A stretch of 64,000 nucleotides of DNA from Nannobrachium achirus (GCA_963921795.1 OY997642.1:29789337-29853336); one strand, 5' to 3'. Positions 42,712 through 54,904 are shown, numbered from the stretch's first letter. Numbers and translations: made by a program. The notes: generated by a model not told the origin, from the letters alone.

Positions 42712-43395
42712 GTGTCTCCGCCAGGCAGAAAGGCATGGCTGAGAGTATGTTTTCCCCCCTGTCCGTGTGTCCGCGTCCGTGCGTGTCCTTCCGTCTGTGG
42801 ACAGCTAATCTCCGGAACATTGGCACAATGGCAGCGAAACTGTCCACGCACACTCCCTGGGCCTGTTATTGCGCCACCAGGAGGCGGATTTGTGCAAAAC
42901 ACATTTTTGGACACAACTCCTACAGATGGATTGGATTTCTTTCCTAATCAGCCTCATGGTTGCACTATAACAGGCCTATTAGTATTATTGTTTTTATCTA
43001 TAACTCCCCCGATCAGTGTAAAACGTTGTATGTGCACTCCCTAGAGGCCAAGGAAATACCTTTCTTTTGCCCTACATTTTTCACATCTGACTTTTAGAAC
43101 GCCACCAGGAGGCCAACTTATGTAAAACACACTTTGGGATATTACTCCTTCAGATTTTATCCAAAAATCACGCAAATCAGTACACAGTATCTCTATAGTC
43201 ATGTGATCAAGAAGGATCTGTCAGATATTTCATATTCCTAATTGTCTAACATTGGCTTCCAAAGTTTGCAGGACTGGTCCTTTTTAAACAAAATGCCCTT
43301 AACACAGGGTGCAATTTTTTGTGAAATATTGCACGCAAATTCCAACTAGGTTGAGAAACAAATGCCATCCTTTTCACATTGGCATGTTATAGCGG
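42712..43395 (+). repeat. dispersed repeat (GCGCCACCAGGAGG family), left part
   Basis: AGAAAGGCATGGCTGAGAGT then ATGTTTTCCCCCCTGTCCGT, later GCGCCACCAGGAGGC and TTTTCACATTGG. The hAT element at 43396-45087 is inserted here, and the repeat resumes at 45088-45255. Confidence 0.5.
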
Positions 43396-44054
43396 CAGGG
43401 CCGGATCTAGGCATAGGCAAGGGGGGGCATACTGACTACACTAGTGGGCCCATGGACCCCCCAAAAAAGAGGGAAAAAAAGGAATGGGGTTGGGGCGCGA
43501 GGCTAACAACCCCACCCTGTTAAAAAAGTGTGATTCTGTAGCCTGATGCAGGTGACCTGTTGTTTGTATTGTGTGTTATAGGTATAAGTGTGCCAAAATG
43601 CTTCGTTTTCCATGCTTTTAGGGGGTTTGTCCCCCCCATTCTTTTGGAGGTCACCCCCCTATCATTTCTCCCTGCCCCACCTATTGAGACGGGTCCGACT
43701 GCAGTACTCAGTAGGAGGCGGCCATTGGAGGAGGCGGGCATTGGAGGAGCGGGAGGCGTATTAGAAAGGTTCATAGTATCCAATAGAATCATGGCAATAA
43801 TGTCACGTGCACGCTGCTCTGTCCCAGGTGGGCTTTGAATTCCTCTTCAAACCTTTATTGAACACAGAAACCAACATTCCCAAAAAATAAAACGTTTTTT
43901 TAATAATGAAAAGTAACTTTTAATAATAAATAACTGTATTGCATTCATTCTTATTGCCGAAAATGACTCTTCAAACCATTATTCAACACTAGAAAATAAT
44001 ATTACAAAAAAAGAAAACATTTCCAAATGAAAAATAACTTTTAATAATAAATAT

Positions 44055-44618
44055 TAGCGGCGAGGGATCCCCCCTGAGGACCGGCGGTCCGCGAGAGACA
44101 CCCCGGTGGAGGGTTGACGTGAGTCGGCCACCCTGCGGGAGTGCGGGGGTCTCACGCCGCTGACCACGGGGTGACCGCAGCGGAGGTCCGTGAGTAGTGG
44201 TCTCCCGGTGGTAGCCGTGAGTCAGCCGCAGCGGAGCCGCAGCGGAGGTCCGTGAGAGGTGCGGGGGTCTCGCTGCTGACAGCTGACCCCCGCACCTCTC
44301 ACGGACCTCCGCTGCGGCTGACTCACGGCTACCGTGCGGGGATCTGTCGACCCTCCACCGGGAGACTACTACTCACGGATCTCCCGGCCACGATCTCCCG
44401 ACCACGGTCACCCCGTGGTCGGCGGTGAGAGAACCCCGCAGGGCGGCTGACTCACGGCTACCGTGCGGGGATCCGTCGACCCTCCCCCGGGAGACCCGAT
44501 GGTCACCTCGCCTCGCCGATGACCGTCGCCTCGCCGGTGACGGTCAACGGCTCAACGGCTCCGCCGGGGCTATAGCGGCGGGGGCCTCGCTGCTGACCAC
44601 CGGGGTGTCTCTCACCGC
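44055..44618. repeat. CpG-rich palindromic core of the hAT element
   Basis: Includes a perfect 35 bp inverted repeat at 44235-44269 and 44285-44319 with a 15 bp loop, plus further repeats of CACGGCTACCGTGCGGGGAT and GGAGGTCCGTGAG. The open frame through it is not credible as protein. Confidence 0.75.
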
Positions 44619-44850
44619 TGATTTATTATTAAAAGAAACTTACTATATTATTAATATAGAAACTATTTACTGTATTATTATTATTACTATATTAAAATAA
44701 ACTATTTACTATATTATTAATATAGTAAATAGTTTCTTTTAATAATATTCTTAAAGAAACGTGTTATTTTCCTGTGTTCAATAAGAATTAATAATCCATG
44801 TTGTTGTAGTATTCTAAAAACGACTGGGCACCGGTGGCTGTGTTGGGTGG

Positions 44851-44924
44851 CGAAAACAGCCGATCTACAAGCCCACAAAGCGTTGCGCTTGCTTGTGTTG
44901 TGAGCTTGTAGGTCTGCTGTTTTC
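44851..44924. repeat. palindromic hairpin repeat, copy H8
   Basis: CGAAAACAGCCGATCTACAA with right arm TTGTGAGCTTGTAGGTCTGC then TGTTTTC. AACAGC / GCTGTT is changed on both arms relative to AATAGC / GCTATT. Outer flanks GGTG / CACC also pair. Inside the hAT element at 43396-45087. Confidence 0.8.
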
Positions 44925-45087
44925 AGCACCTCCAAGGCCCGCCTCCTCCATGATTCTATTGGATACTATGAACCTTTCTAATCCGCCTCCAGCTCCTCCA
45001 ATGCCCGCCTCCTCCAATGGCCGCCTCCTACTGAGTACTGCAATCGGACTCTTATGCACCTATTGCTAAAGGCTAGATCCGGCCCTG

Positions 45088-45255
45088 TTATAACGCCACC
45101 AGAAGGTCGACTTTTGCAACACACATTTTTCGCAAAAAAGCCTCAAATCATGAATGCAGCATCAGATTACCGTAAAAGGCAGAAGAAGATATGGCACCCT
45201 TTTCACATTGGACAATTGTAGCGCCACCAGGAGGCCACAATGACATACCTGACCT
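45088..45255 (+). repeat. dispersed repeat (GCGCCACCAGGAGG family), right part
   Basis: TATAACGCCACCAGAAGGTC and CCCTTTTCACATTGGACAAT then GTAGCGCCACCAGGAGGC, continuing the family interrupted by the hAT element. Confidence 0.5.
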
Positions 45256-46469
45256 GACGGGGAAAATCCCAGTTGGGCGGTGTCCCAGTTGGGCGAACAG
45301 ACTGTAATTATTGTCCACGACATTGCAAGCGGCGCGAAGGTTTGTCCAGGTGCAACGAAAACACAAAATATTTATGTAAATTATCTTGACTGGAACCAGG
45401 TGATCGTGTCAATAAAACATTTGATTTTGTGTCAGAAAAGATTTGAATGTTCAATTATAATACTGCTGGTATATTTAATAAATGCTTGTTTGTTTTTTTA
45501 TTTTGTTTTTTGTGTAATAGTTTGGGGAGATGAATGGGTTTTCTATCTGTGACACCACAAAATGTCCGCCACTGCTACAGTATGCCCTATATAGGTCTTC
45601 TCTCTACCCATTGCAGGGATGAACCTAGGCCTTCTTTTTCTACCCATAGCAAGCAGTCACAAAACAGTTGAATAACACTGCTAATTTCTCATTATTACTC
45701 ATATGTGATAAGTTATCATCACCGGTCATATGATTAAATGGTTAATATAAGGTTATCACAGGTGTCGCTATCGTTTCATCTATTGTCTCCTTCATATTAA
45801 TTTATGAGGGCAATTAATCTCCGTGAGAAGACATACTCGACATCCAGATGTTACGTCTACTTCTCTGACCACTTGATTTATGAAAAGCCTGAAAAATGTT
45901 ATCAAGAGACTTCTGTGCCGGAAAACAATGAGGGATAATAGAGCGTTAGTGGTACCGTAGTGTTATTTCAGTAAGACATTTTACAGCAGTAAATCAAAGC
46001 AACATAATATGTTACAGACTCCTGACTGACTGACTGACTGACTGACTGTGTTTAGATGACAGTGGTATGACACTGTGGTGAACCAAATGTTCCTGTGCAA
46101 CGCAATCTGACATGTTGGCTTGTAGGTTTTTCATGGTTTCCACCCAACAGCGACGATATTGTATAAACAAGATGCGTAGCTCAAAGAATGATGCAGGAGC
46201 CGGAGAATGGAGAAGAATGGGAAAAGGATGAAGAGAACAACAGGAAGCTAAGAGCTTTACATAGTGTGTGTTATGTGATAAAAGTGAAATGATATTAGAA
46301 AATGTATCAGATATGTGATGACGCCATATCTCTTACATACTGTATATGTCACTCCTATAAGCTAGACTTTATTTGGTCCATAAAACGAGAGATGTGACGA
46401 TAAGTCTTAAAATAGTTTGCTGTGACTTGACGTGGACATGCTATCTGAGCCCGCTTTATTACCCTGTTC

Positions 46470-46474
<5 letters not shown>
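45256..46474. other. intergenic, no gene seen
   Basis: (GACT)n at 46022-46048. Otherwise unassigned AT-rich sequence. Confidence 0.45.
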
Positions 46475-46556
<82 letters not shown>

Positions 46557-46671
46557 CGTCTTTGTGTGAGTGAGACAGAGAGTACATTGGTGCATCATGG
46601 GTGTGTCCATATTTGCATGAGTTTAAGGCTGGGTTTATGTGCATATACACGCATTGTGAATGGGCATGTAT

Positions 46672-46757
<86 letters not shown>

Positions 46758-46818
46758 ATATTTGCATGAGTTTAAGGCTGGGTTTATTTGCATACACGCA
46801 TTGTGAATGGGCATGTAT

Positions 46819-46875
<57 letters not shown>

Positions 46876-46914
46876 TGTCTGTGTGTCTGTGTGTCTGTGT
46901 GTGTCTGTGTGTGA
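46475..46914 (+). repeat. compound (GT)n arrays with duplicated 66 bp spacer
   Basis: GT arrays at 46475-46555, 46676-46756 and 46823-46874, then GT/CT mix. The spacer TTTGCATGAGTTTAAGGCTG ... GGGCATGTATTTCCGTGTG occurs twice. Confidence 0.93.
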
Positions 46915-47042
46915 TCATGCATTATGTGAACATCTCAATATGCAGGTAGTTGGAAACATGAAAAAGACAATTTGTTATAGACAATTTGTCAGTTATGGGA
47001 AAACAGACATAAGTGAAACCTGCAGTCTCTCTTTTTGCAATG

Positions 47043-47044
<2 letters not shown>

Positions 47045-47093
<49 letters not shown>
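47045..47093 (+). repeat. (AC)n microsatellite
   Basis: About 24 AC units. Confidence 0.96.
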
Positions 47094-47094
<1 letters not shown>

Positions 47095-47879
47095 CAGACC
47101 CACGCTGTGGTTCTTCTGTGGGGTGATGAGTTTATAGTCCTAACTAATTGGCAGGAAAATACTGCTCTGTTTTCATCTGAGCAGGACATAATGACTCCAT
47201 TTCACAGCTGAGAGCCAAATAAACAGTTGTACTGAGATGGATGGAGAGAGAAGGAGATTGAGACAGAGAGAGAGACAGCAGGACGAGAAGAGAGAGGGAA
47301 TCAAATAAAGAGAGATGAGATGTGGAGAAGCAGCATCATGTTTTAATTAAGTAAAAGTATCAATACTGCAATGTAGATATACTCTGTTACAAGTTGTCGT
47401 ATATAAGAAGTACGTATTCAAAATGTACTTGAGTAAAAGTATAAACAAATCGGCATAAACATACTTACATACTTAAAGTACCAAAAGTAAAAGCACTCAT
47501 TGTCTAGATCAGGGCTACTCAACTTTAGATGGCTCAGGGGCCACTCAGCAAAATGCCAAAAGTCCAAAGGGCCGCAAGCTAAAAATGACTGATGTTGTAT
47601 TTTGGACGTTCACAATGATTTTGTAACACACTTCATGACAAGTCTAATAATTAAGGAAACCCACAGAAAACAGCCACATTTCCATCTATATAAGCCAGGC
47701 CAAACCTCATTGAACCAAAAGATTGTCATGGATGGAATGATGAAATTATCACATTTTATCAAATTAGGCTTCATTCACAAAATGTGAAGTGAAAATGAAC
47801 AGATCTGGTTCAATCTTTTTGTAACCGCCCCTTAAATAACACTGAGAAGGACCAGACTAATAGCCACAACAGTGTCTGG

Positions 47880-47975
47880 GAATGCAATGCTTGTGAACTT
47901 TGGCAATGTAAAGCCATGTTTTCTCATGCCAATGAAGCTCCTTTTAATTGAATTGAACAATTTTTTAGGGCAACA
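47880..47975 (+). mobile_element. LINE 3' tail fragment
   Basis: CATGTTTTCTCATGCCAATG then AAGCTCCTTTTAATTGAATT, nearly the same as the tail at about 53007-53047. Confidence 0.45.
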
Positions 47976-48225
47976 ATTCAAATCAATTACTCAAATAATA
48001 TCCTGGAAATTAAACTAAGTCTTGGGTTAGGTAACAAATAAAATAAAGTATAAAATAAAATACAAATCTTGTTTTTCAAGTCTCTAAAAATGACATGGGC
48101 TAATTTGGCTTGAAGCTGTAGCCATGACCTGACAGGCTGTTATTGATCCAGACCTATAAATAGACGTTTATACTTATTATTCAATCACTCAAACCCCAGT
48201 ATCCCTATTCTTGGGGGACATTCCC

Positions 48226-48287
48226 CAAAAATAGCCGATCTACAAGCTCACCACAAGATGTGTTGCTTGTAGATCGGCTATTTTTGA
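48226..48287. repeat. palindromic hairpin repeat, copy H9
   Basis: CAAAAATAGCCGATCTACAA pairs with TTGTAGATCGGCTATTTTTG without mismatch, around a short centre. Located inside the hAT element at 47510-51542. A poly-A run of about 23 follows. Confidence 0.85.
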
Positions 48288-48661
48288 AGAGAGTAAAAAA
48301 AAAAAAAAAAAAAAAAAACATAAGCTCAGTTCAACTCTGCCTCAGTTACACTGTACTTATGAAACAGTTTGATGCTTTGAGCTTTGTAAAACACAACATC
48401 TCGTTGGAGGAGATTTGCGGTAGCATAGTTCCCTGGCTGATGATATCTGTTGGAATGCGGTGCTGACTGGCGGAGCCGCAGCGCAGAGACAAGGGCTAGG
48501 TGTAACGTGCCTACAGGCAGTCCCCTCTTCATTAGCCTGAAACATGACAGTCGCAACCGTTCATATCGCACAACCGCCATGCGCCCAGTCTCCAGTGAGC
48601 CCGACTGCGGTTGTCTGCTGCAAAATCTCCGCAAATGTGTCTGTCTGACTGTCTCGGTGTA

Positions 48662-51310
48662 GGCAGGGCAAAGCGTGTAAAAACCTGATTAAAGGGTGCA
48701 CCAAACCTTTCTCAATTGATTCTTATGTATTTTTTCCTGTAGAATCCATTTCTGCAATATACATTTTTATATCGTGCATAATTAATGAGATAATTAGCAT
48801 TTTTGACTAATTATGCTAATTATCTCATTAATTATGCACAATTCAACAATATACTTTGCAGAAATGGATTCTACGGGAAGAATTACATAAAGATCCACTG
48901 AGAAAAGTTTGGTAAACCCCTTTATCAATTTTTGATGAATTCTTTCCCGTTCTTTCTGCCCATGGGTCAAATTATTTGTAACATGGGTGGAAATGACAGG
49001 ACAAACCCTATTTAAAAAATGATAAAAGGGTTTACCAAACTTTTCTCTGTTGATACTTATGTATTTTTTCCTGTAGAATCCATTTCTGCAATATACATTT
49101 TTGTATTGTGCATCATTAATGAGTTAATTAGCATATTTGAAGCATATTTGACATATGAGGGGAAATAACACAAAAAACCTATAACAATTTGATAAAAGGG
49201 TTTAACAAACTTTTCTCAGTTGATCCATATGTATTTTTTCCTGTAGAATCCATTTCTGCAATATACATTTTTGTATTGTGTATCGTTAATGAGTTAATTA
49301 GCATATTTGACATATGAGCGGAAATAACAGGAAAAACCTATAACAAATTGATAAAAGGCTTTAACAAACTTTTCTCAGTTGATCCTTATGTATTTTTTCC
49401 TGTACAATCCATTTCTGCTATGTACATGTTTGTATTGTGCATATTTAAGGAGATAATTTGCATATTTGACACATGGGCTTTAATAATTGTATAATACATA
49501 TGCGTATGGATAATTTGGCTGTAGGCAGACACAATTATGCAATTAGGCCACAGAATATTTATATTTGATCAAAATGAATCTATTTTTATATCCCTAGTGG
49601 AGGACCCCCGCCACTGCAGCGCACATAAAATGCTGTAACTCGGGCTAGGAGCGACCGGGAGAGCCGGGGCCAGTACCCACGCGTCCGCCTCGGCGGCGCG
49701 GAGACAGCCCTGCATAGAGCCCTGACCGCTGCCACTGCAGCCCCCTAAAAAGCCCATAACTCAGCCCCCCAGCGACTGGGGTGACCTGACGGTCCAAACT
49801 GGGACAAGAACATTGTCTGTCTGTTGCCAGTCTTGTCCCAGTTTGGTTCACTTGCAAACAGTTTCCACCAAGCCTGAGCAGAAAACCTCCCAGGAAATCA
49901 AAGTGCGGGGAGGAAGCTGATGATGAGAGCAACGATGAGAGCCTGGAAAGTCAAAGAAGGAAACCAAAGAGTCAACCTGCTAAAAAGAGGCGGAAAATAA
50001 AAGATGCTACATCCTCTGAAAATGAATCTATATGTACTTCAGAAATGCCTTCTTCCACATCAGAGTCTGACACTGAGTTTGTAATCAGCAGTGATCCAGA
50101 TGCATCAGATAGAGAGAGTGAATACTCAGATGACTTTTAACCAGTAAGACTCCCTAATCGGGAGATAAGCGACCGTCAGGTCACCCCGGTCGCTGGGGCT
50201 GAGTTACAGGCTTTTTTAGCGGGTTGCAGTGGCGGTGGTCTGCCGCTAGGTGGTGCGCAGGGCTGTCTCCGCACCGCCGAGGCGGACGCGTGGGTACCGG
50301 CCCCAGCTCTCCCGGTTGCTCCTAGCCCGAGTTACAGCATTTAATGTTCTCTGCAGTGGCGGGGGTCCTCCACTAGGGATATAAAAATAGATTCATTTTG
50401 ATCAAATGTAAATATTCTGTGGCCTAATGGCATAATTTTGTCTGCCTACAGCCAAATTATCCATACGCATATTTATTATACAATTATTAAAGCCCATGTG
50501 TCAAATATGCAAATGATCTCATTAAATATGCACAATACAAAAATGTACATATAGCAGAAATGGATTGTACAGGAAAAAATACATAAGGATCAACTGAGAA
50601 AAGTTTGTTAAAGCCTTTTATCAAATTGTTATAGGTTTTTCCTGTTATTTCCCCTCATATGTCAAATATGCTAATTAACTCATTAACGATACACAATACA
50701 AAAATGTATATTGCAGAAATGGATTGTACAGGAAAAAATACATAAGGATCAACTGAGAAAAGTTTGTTAAACCCTTTTATGAAATTGTTACAGGTTTTTC
50801 CTGTTATTTCCCCTCATATGTCAAATATGCTTCAAATATGCTAATTAACTCATTAATGATGCACAATACAAAAATGTATATTGCAGAAATGGATTCTACA
50901 GGAAAAAATACATAAGAATCAACAGAGAAAAGTTTGGTAAACCCTTTTATCATTTTTTAAATAGGGTTTGTCCTGTCATTTCCACCCATGTTACAAATAA
51001 TTTGACACATGGGCAGAAAGAACGGGAAAGAATTCATCAAAAATTGATAAAGGGGTTTAACAAACTTTTCTCAGTTGATCTTTATGTAATTCTTCCCGTA
51101 GAATCCATTTCTGCAAAGTATATTGTTGTATTGTGCATAATTAATGAGATAATTAGCATAATTAGTCAAACATGCTAATTATCTCATTAATTATGCGCGA
51201 TATAAAAATGTATATTGCAGAAATGGATTCTACAGGAAGAAATACATAAGAATCAATCGAGAAAAGTTTGGTGCACCCTTTAATCAGGTTTTTACACGCT
51301 TTGCCCTGCC
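48662..51310 (-). mobile_element. 2649 bp foldback element, copy 2 (inverted)
   Basis: Reverse-complement of copy 1 with exactly the same length; any position x in copy 1 maps to 77070 minus x here. Stretches compared at both ends, in both arms and in the loop showed no difference, including arm-specific variants. TA flanks both ends (48660-48661, 51311-51312). It is inserted inside a hAT-type element (47510-51542). Confidence 0.88.
49790..50140 (+). pseudogene. 116-codon open frame in the loop of foldback copy 2
   Basis: Open from just after an in-frame TGA to TAA at 50138-50140. Its only Met is late (in SEMPSS), so it is probably an exon fragment, not a complete gene. The product is strongly charged: RKPPRKSKCGEEADDESNDE, then a nuclear-localisation-like AKKRRKIK, then a Ser/Glu/Asp-rich acidic tail ending SDRESEYSDDF. 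The possible acceptor TTGCAAACAG lies upstream. The family is not recognised. A captured host gene fragment or the N-terminal part of a lost transposase are both possible. Confidence 0.45.
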
Positions 51311-51616
51311 TATAGCTCTAGTGCAGCTGCATCTCGCACTGCTGTCAGTGCTGCGCTATGGCTGCGCTCTGTGTGTTGACTGCATTCGCTTCCTGACTAC
51401 GGAGTGCACCGAGGCTCAAACATCACCGCCTTTGACAGGCTTAGAAAATTAAATTATTTTTTATTTGTATGATCATGACGGGCCGCACAGACATGCGGAA
51501 AGGGCCGCATGCGGCCCGCGGGCCGCGGGTTGAGTAGCGCTGGTCTAGATTCTCTAGTCTAGAATGTCCCATACAACTTTTAGACAATTCAATAAAAAAT
51601 GTATGCAATCTTTTTT

Positions 51617-51669
51617 AATAGCTCACAAGTTCACATTGCGTTGCACTGTGAGCTTGTAGATCATTTTTC
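51617..51669. repeat. palindromic hairpin repeat, copy H10 (decayed)
   Basis: AATAGCTCACAAGTTCACAT, loop, CACTGTGAGCTTGTAGATCA. Right arm conserved, left arm partly lost. Confidence 0.6.
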
Positions 51670-52239
51670 CTCAAAATGGATGAAATATTTATGCTGTACG
51701 GCTGAAGTGGTTAGTGTGTTTTTAATAATAATCAAAATCTACAACGTTTTCAGTGGAGTGTATAATATTGTCCTCTGAGATAGTGTGGTAGAAGTCAAAG
51801 TACCGTATTGAAAATTTTAATATTATAATACTGAAGAAAGTAAAAACACCTCAAAATTGTAATTGAGTACAGTACCTGAGTACATACTTTTAGTTATTTT
51901 ACTTTTCACTGTGGAGAAGGTGAAGGGGGTTAAAGAAGAGAACATGTCAGAGAAATGAGGGAGAGAAAAAGACAGAGTGGGATGACAGGGAGAGATTATG
52001 GATAATTATGATATAACTTGGGAAAGCACCGTCTATCTGATGTTGTGCAACAGCACCCACCGACAGGCTGTCATAAATTACTGCAGCACGACACGTTGCA
52101 GTAAACATTATCTTTAGAGCTATTACATAGAGGTAACTTTTACAGATTCTGCATACAGCTACTGTATATACATGCTACTCATTGTGTTGTTCACTGAAAA
52201 TATTTTTTTATTTTTCTTACATTTTTTATCCCATGATTT

Positions 52240-53050
52240 TGTAACCCATTTGTCACCCGGTGTCAATTATCTAATGTAATCCACAGTCCCTCTCTGCCAA
52301 CCTGGGCAGACAACGGACAGACCTCATGCCCTATGCATGAGAAGTCCAAGTTTCTTCTTTTCACCTGACAGGGGGGAGTTTTCCCTGGTTGGACGTTGCG
52401 CGTGGAAGGAACACCTTATTCCAACCAGTTCCTTTCCCCCCAGTATAGACAACATGCCTGGCCACGCCCCCTACTTCCGACCGGAAGCCCTTTTTTGGGC
52501 TTGATCGTAGCGCGATTTCCTGTTTACGTTCATCTGATCTGATTCTCCTCTTAACTAATGAGACGGGATTGTTTTACTTTGTAATTTTACTTTGTAACTT
52601 ATGTTAACAATGTCACTTAATGGCAACACTCATCCACTCTGCTGATAAATAAATGAGTTGTGACGATACACACCTGTTCTGCCATCATTCAATGTTATGA
52701 GTTGGAGGGAAAAAAAAAGAGATCTCAATTGAAACAATTGCCATAGGCTTTCTTGGGCGTATGCTTTTAGTTGACCTTGTACTAGTGTACTGTCATGAAA
52801 CTACCTTTTTTCATATGCAAACTTCTTAAAAAATAACGCTATTTAAATTGTTTCAAAAGCTTTATACCCTGTATATATATATATAAAATGTCACAATGCG
52901 ACATAGCTTTTTACACAATGCTGTACTCCCTCCAACTGCATGTCATATTATATGTTCGCCATTTTAAACTGTTTTTATTTTATTTGACACTTGCTTTGGC
53001 AATATAAACATGTCTTCTCATGCCAATAAAGCTCCTTTGAATTGAATTGA
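52240..53050 (+). mobile_element. LINE (CR1/L2-like) 3' region
   Basis: AAGTTTCTTCTTTTCACCTG then GGGGGGAGTTTTCCCTGG resembles the conserved 3' part of fish CR1/L2-type LINEs. It ends near GCCAATAAAGCTCC and TTGAATTGAATTGA. No reverse transcriptase frame is present. Confidence 0.5.
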
Positions 53051-54388
53051 TATAGGCCTACAAATAAACAGATTTGTGTATTTGAAAGCAAGCATTGAAC
53101 CTAATCAGTATTTCATGGAAGCGAATGTTGTATGATTTCTAGCTAGCAAACCTTTTCCCTTCAGAACGCTGGTTGATCATGTCAAACGTTGTCATCTCCA
53201 TTCTCCTCTGTTCTGGGATGAAGTCACAGTTGGCTTGTGTTGTGTGATATGCATTAATGTTTTTACAAATAGGCCTGTCAACAACTCAACCCACTCCAGA
53301 ATAGACATAATACACATTAGCCCACCTATTATGTGCATCCTATGCTGTGTTCATTTCACTATATCACTGTAAATCATCGATTTAATCCTAATCAAGGCAA
53401 TATAAATATCCATTCATATTTAATGCTCATTTAATCATTAAATCCTAAACTGTCACGTCAAAACAATGAATACATTTGGCTTTAATAGATACAAAAACAA
53501 ACTGGATTAATTGAAAATGACAAGTGTTTAAAAGCATTCCTTCAAAGCATCATTGGGAACATTCCTTATCTCAATAACACAATATACAGTACAACATTTG
53601 AAACCCTCAACAGTAAAAAAAAAAAAAAGGCATGGACAAGTCAAAGAAAAGTGTGTATAAATATTGTATTGCAATAAATATGATGAGGAGACCCTCACAT
53701 CTGGCTTCATTGGTCCTGGACGTACAGTACAGGTCTGAAAGACAGAAAACAATTGCATTCACAGATACAACACAACAGCGAAGAGCTTGTATTTCAATTA
53801 TAATCAATGTTGTGTTGTCACAAGTGAAAATAACTTGTACTTAGTTGTAACAAGAGTAGTCCCCATACAGTAAAAGATCGTAGCTAACAAGGCTAATTAG
53901 CTAGCATGAGAGTTTTACCTTGTTGTTGTTGTTGTTGTTGTGAGTCGTGCTGCTTCTCTGGGGAGTTTGCTGAGTTTAGGATATGTTAAGGATGTCATCA
54001 ATACTATTAACAACTGGTGTAGATAGAATAAAAACATCGAAGATAGCGGTGCGCTTGCATATCAAGAGACCATGACCGCAGTCACCGCACCATCTGACAG
54101 CTGGAAAAAAAACCTCCGTTGGTTTAACCCTTTCAGTTCATTGTCATAATCTCTTAATCCCTTTCGACTTGGGGGCGGGGCGTCCCTCCTGCAATCGGCC
54201 AGAAATGTTGTCTATAGAGACCAGGATTACTGCATGTTTTTTGTGAGGGTACCTACCTTACGGGACATGGGGAGAACATGCAAACTCGTCACAGAAAGGC
54301 ACTTTTGCCAACCCCACCTAGGGTATGGGCACTTATGACACGGAGGAGAGAACATTATGTAAAAGAATTCTAGGAAAACATCCAGCGA
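53051..54388. other. intergenic, no gene seen
   Basis: Poly-A at 53615-53628 and (TTG)n at 53922-53941. No supported exon. Confidence 0.45.
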
Positions 54389-54392
54389 ACAT

Positions 54393-54445
54393 ATAGAAGA
54401 TCTACAGTATATAAGCTCACAATGTCACAGTGCTACTGTTTTCGC
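54393..54445. repeat. palindromic hairpin repeat, decayed copy H11
   Basis: AGAAGATCTACAGTATATAA then GCTCACAATGTCACAGTG. Mainly the left arm remains. Confidence 0.45.
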
Positions 54446-54688
54446 TGATGAGATTTGGTGTAGAGGAAAAAGTACTTAAAATAAGGTCAACAAAGTATTT
54501 TAGGGTGTAAGTAACTGGAGAAACTGGTGCATTTTAATATACAGTCAATACGACCAGAAACAAAGTTTTAAAAAGCTCAACATTAATGCATTTCTGAATG
54601 TAAAAGATAAAATAGTACAAAAAGCTGTGCAGAGTTATGAAAGGGCTTTGCAGTCATACTGTGGTGGCAGATTGACCAGCATGTGGTA

Positions 54689-54904
54689 TGACATCATTTT
54701 GTAGGCAGAGGAGAATTTCTGCCCCCAGTTTCCGTGAATCGTTTTACCATTTTTACTATTTACACATTTTTCTTCTCTTTGTTGTTGAAAGGAAAGTGTT
54801 AGAATTATACTTTAGTCGTTTTTTTTGTCTCGGATCTGTTAAAATAGCGAGGGACAGAAAATGCTCTGGGGGCAGAGTTCTCCTCTGCCTACAAAATGAT
54901 GTCA
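54689..54904. mobile_element. MITE with 39 bp terminal inverted repeats, 216 bp
   Basis: TGACATCATTTTGTAGGCAG then AGGAGAATTTCTGCCCCCAG, mirrored at the right end with a few mismatches. No clear target duplication. Confidence 0.75.

Larger units (their letters stand above)
43396..45087 (+). mobile_element. hAT-type element with CpG-rich palindromic core, 1.7 kb
   Basis: Ends CAGGGCCGGATCTAGGCAT and (reversed) CAGGGCCGGATCTAGCCTTT. Near-perfect 8 bp duplication TTATAGCG / TTATAACG at 43387-43394 and 45088-45095. Inner inverted arms at 43693-43793 and 44949-45049 (GTACTCAGTAGGAGGCGGCC). The core at 44055-44618 is extremely GC-rich, set between AATAATAAAT tracts. Holds hairpin H8. No transposase. 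Confidence 0.82.
47510..51542 (+). mobile_element. hAT-type element with 8 bp target duplication, interrupted by foldback copy 2
   Basis: Left end CAGGGCTACTCAACTTTAG, right end (reverse) CAGCGCTACTCAACCCGCGG, flanked by perfect 8 bp duplications GTCTAGAT at 47502-47509 and 51543-51550. Without the 2649 bp insertion it is about 1.4 kb. It also holds a 60 bp palindromic hairpin (48226-48287). No transposase was recognised. Confidence 0.85.
47345..51915 (+). mobile_element. older AAAGTA-type hAT element, split by the insertion at 47510-51542
   Basis: 47345-47501 and 51551-51915 carry the AAGTAAAAGTA / ACTTGAGTAAAAGTA repeats seen in better copies at 36435 and 56824. The hairpin remnant at 51617-51669 lies in the right half at the position typical of this family. 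Confidence 0.65.

Noticed and set aside
42495-42914. 139-codon minus-strand frame and overlapping plus-strand frames
   Set aside because: Overlap the GC-rich foldback and a dispersed repeat; composition artefacts.
46407-47137. Several Cys-Val or His-Thr frames up to 178 codons
   Set aside because: Translation of GT/CA microsatellites.
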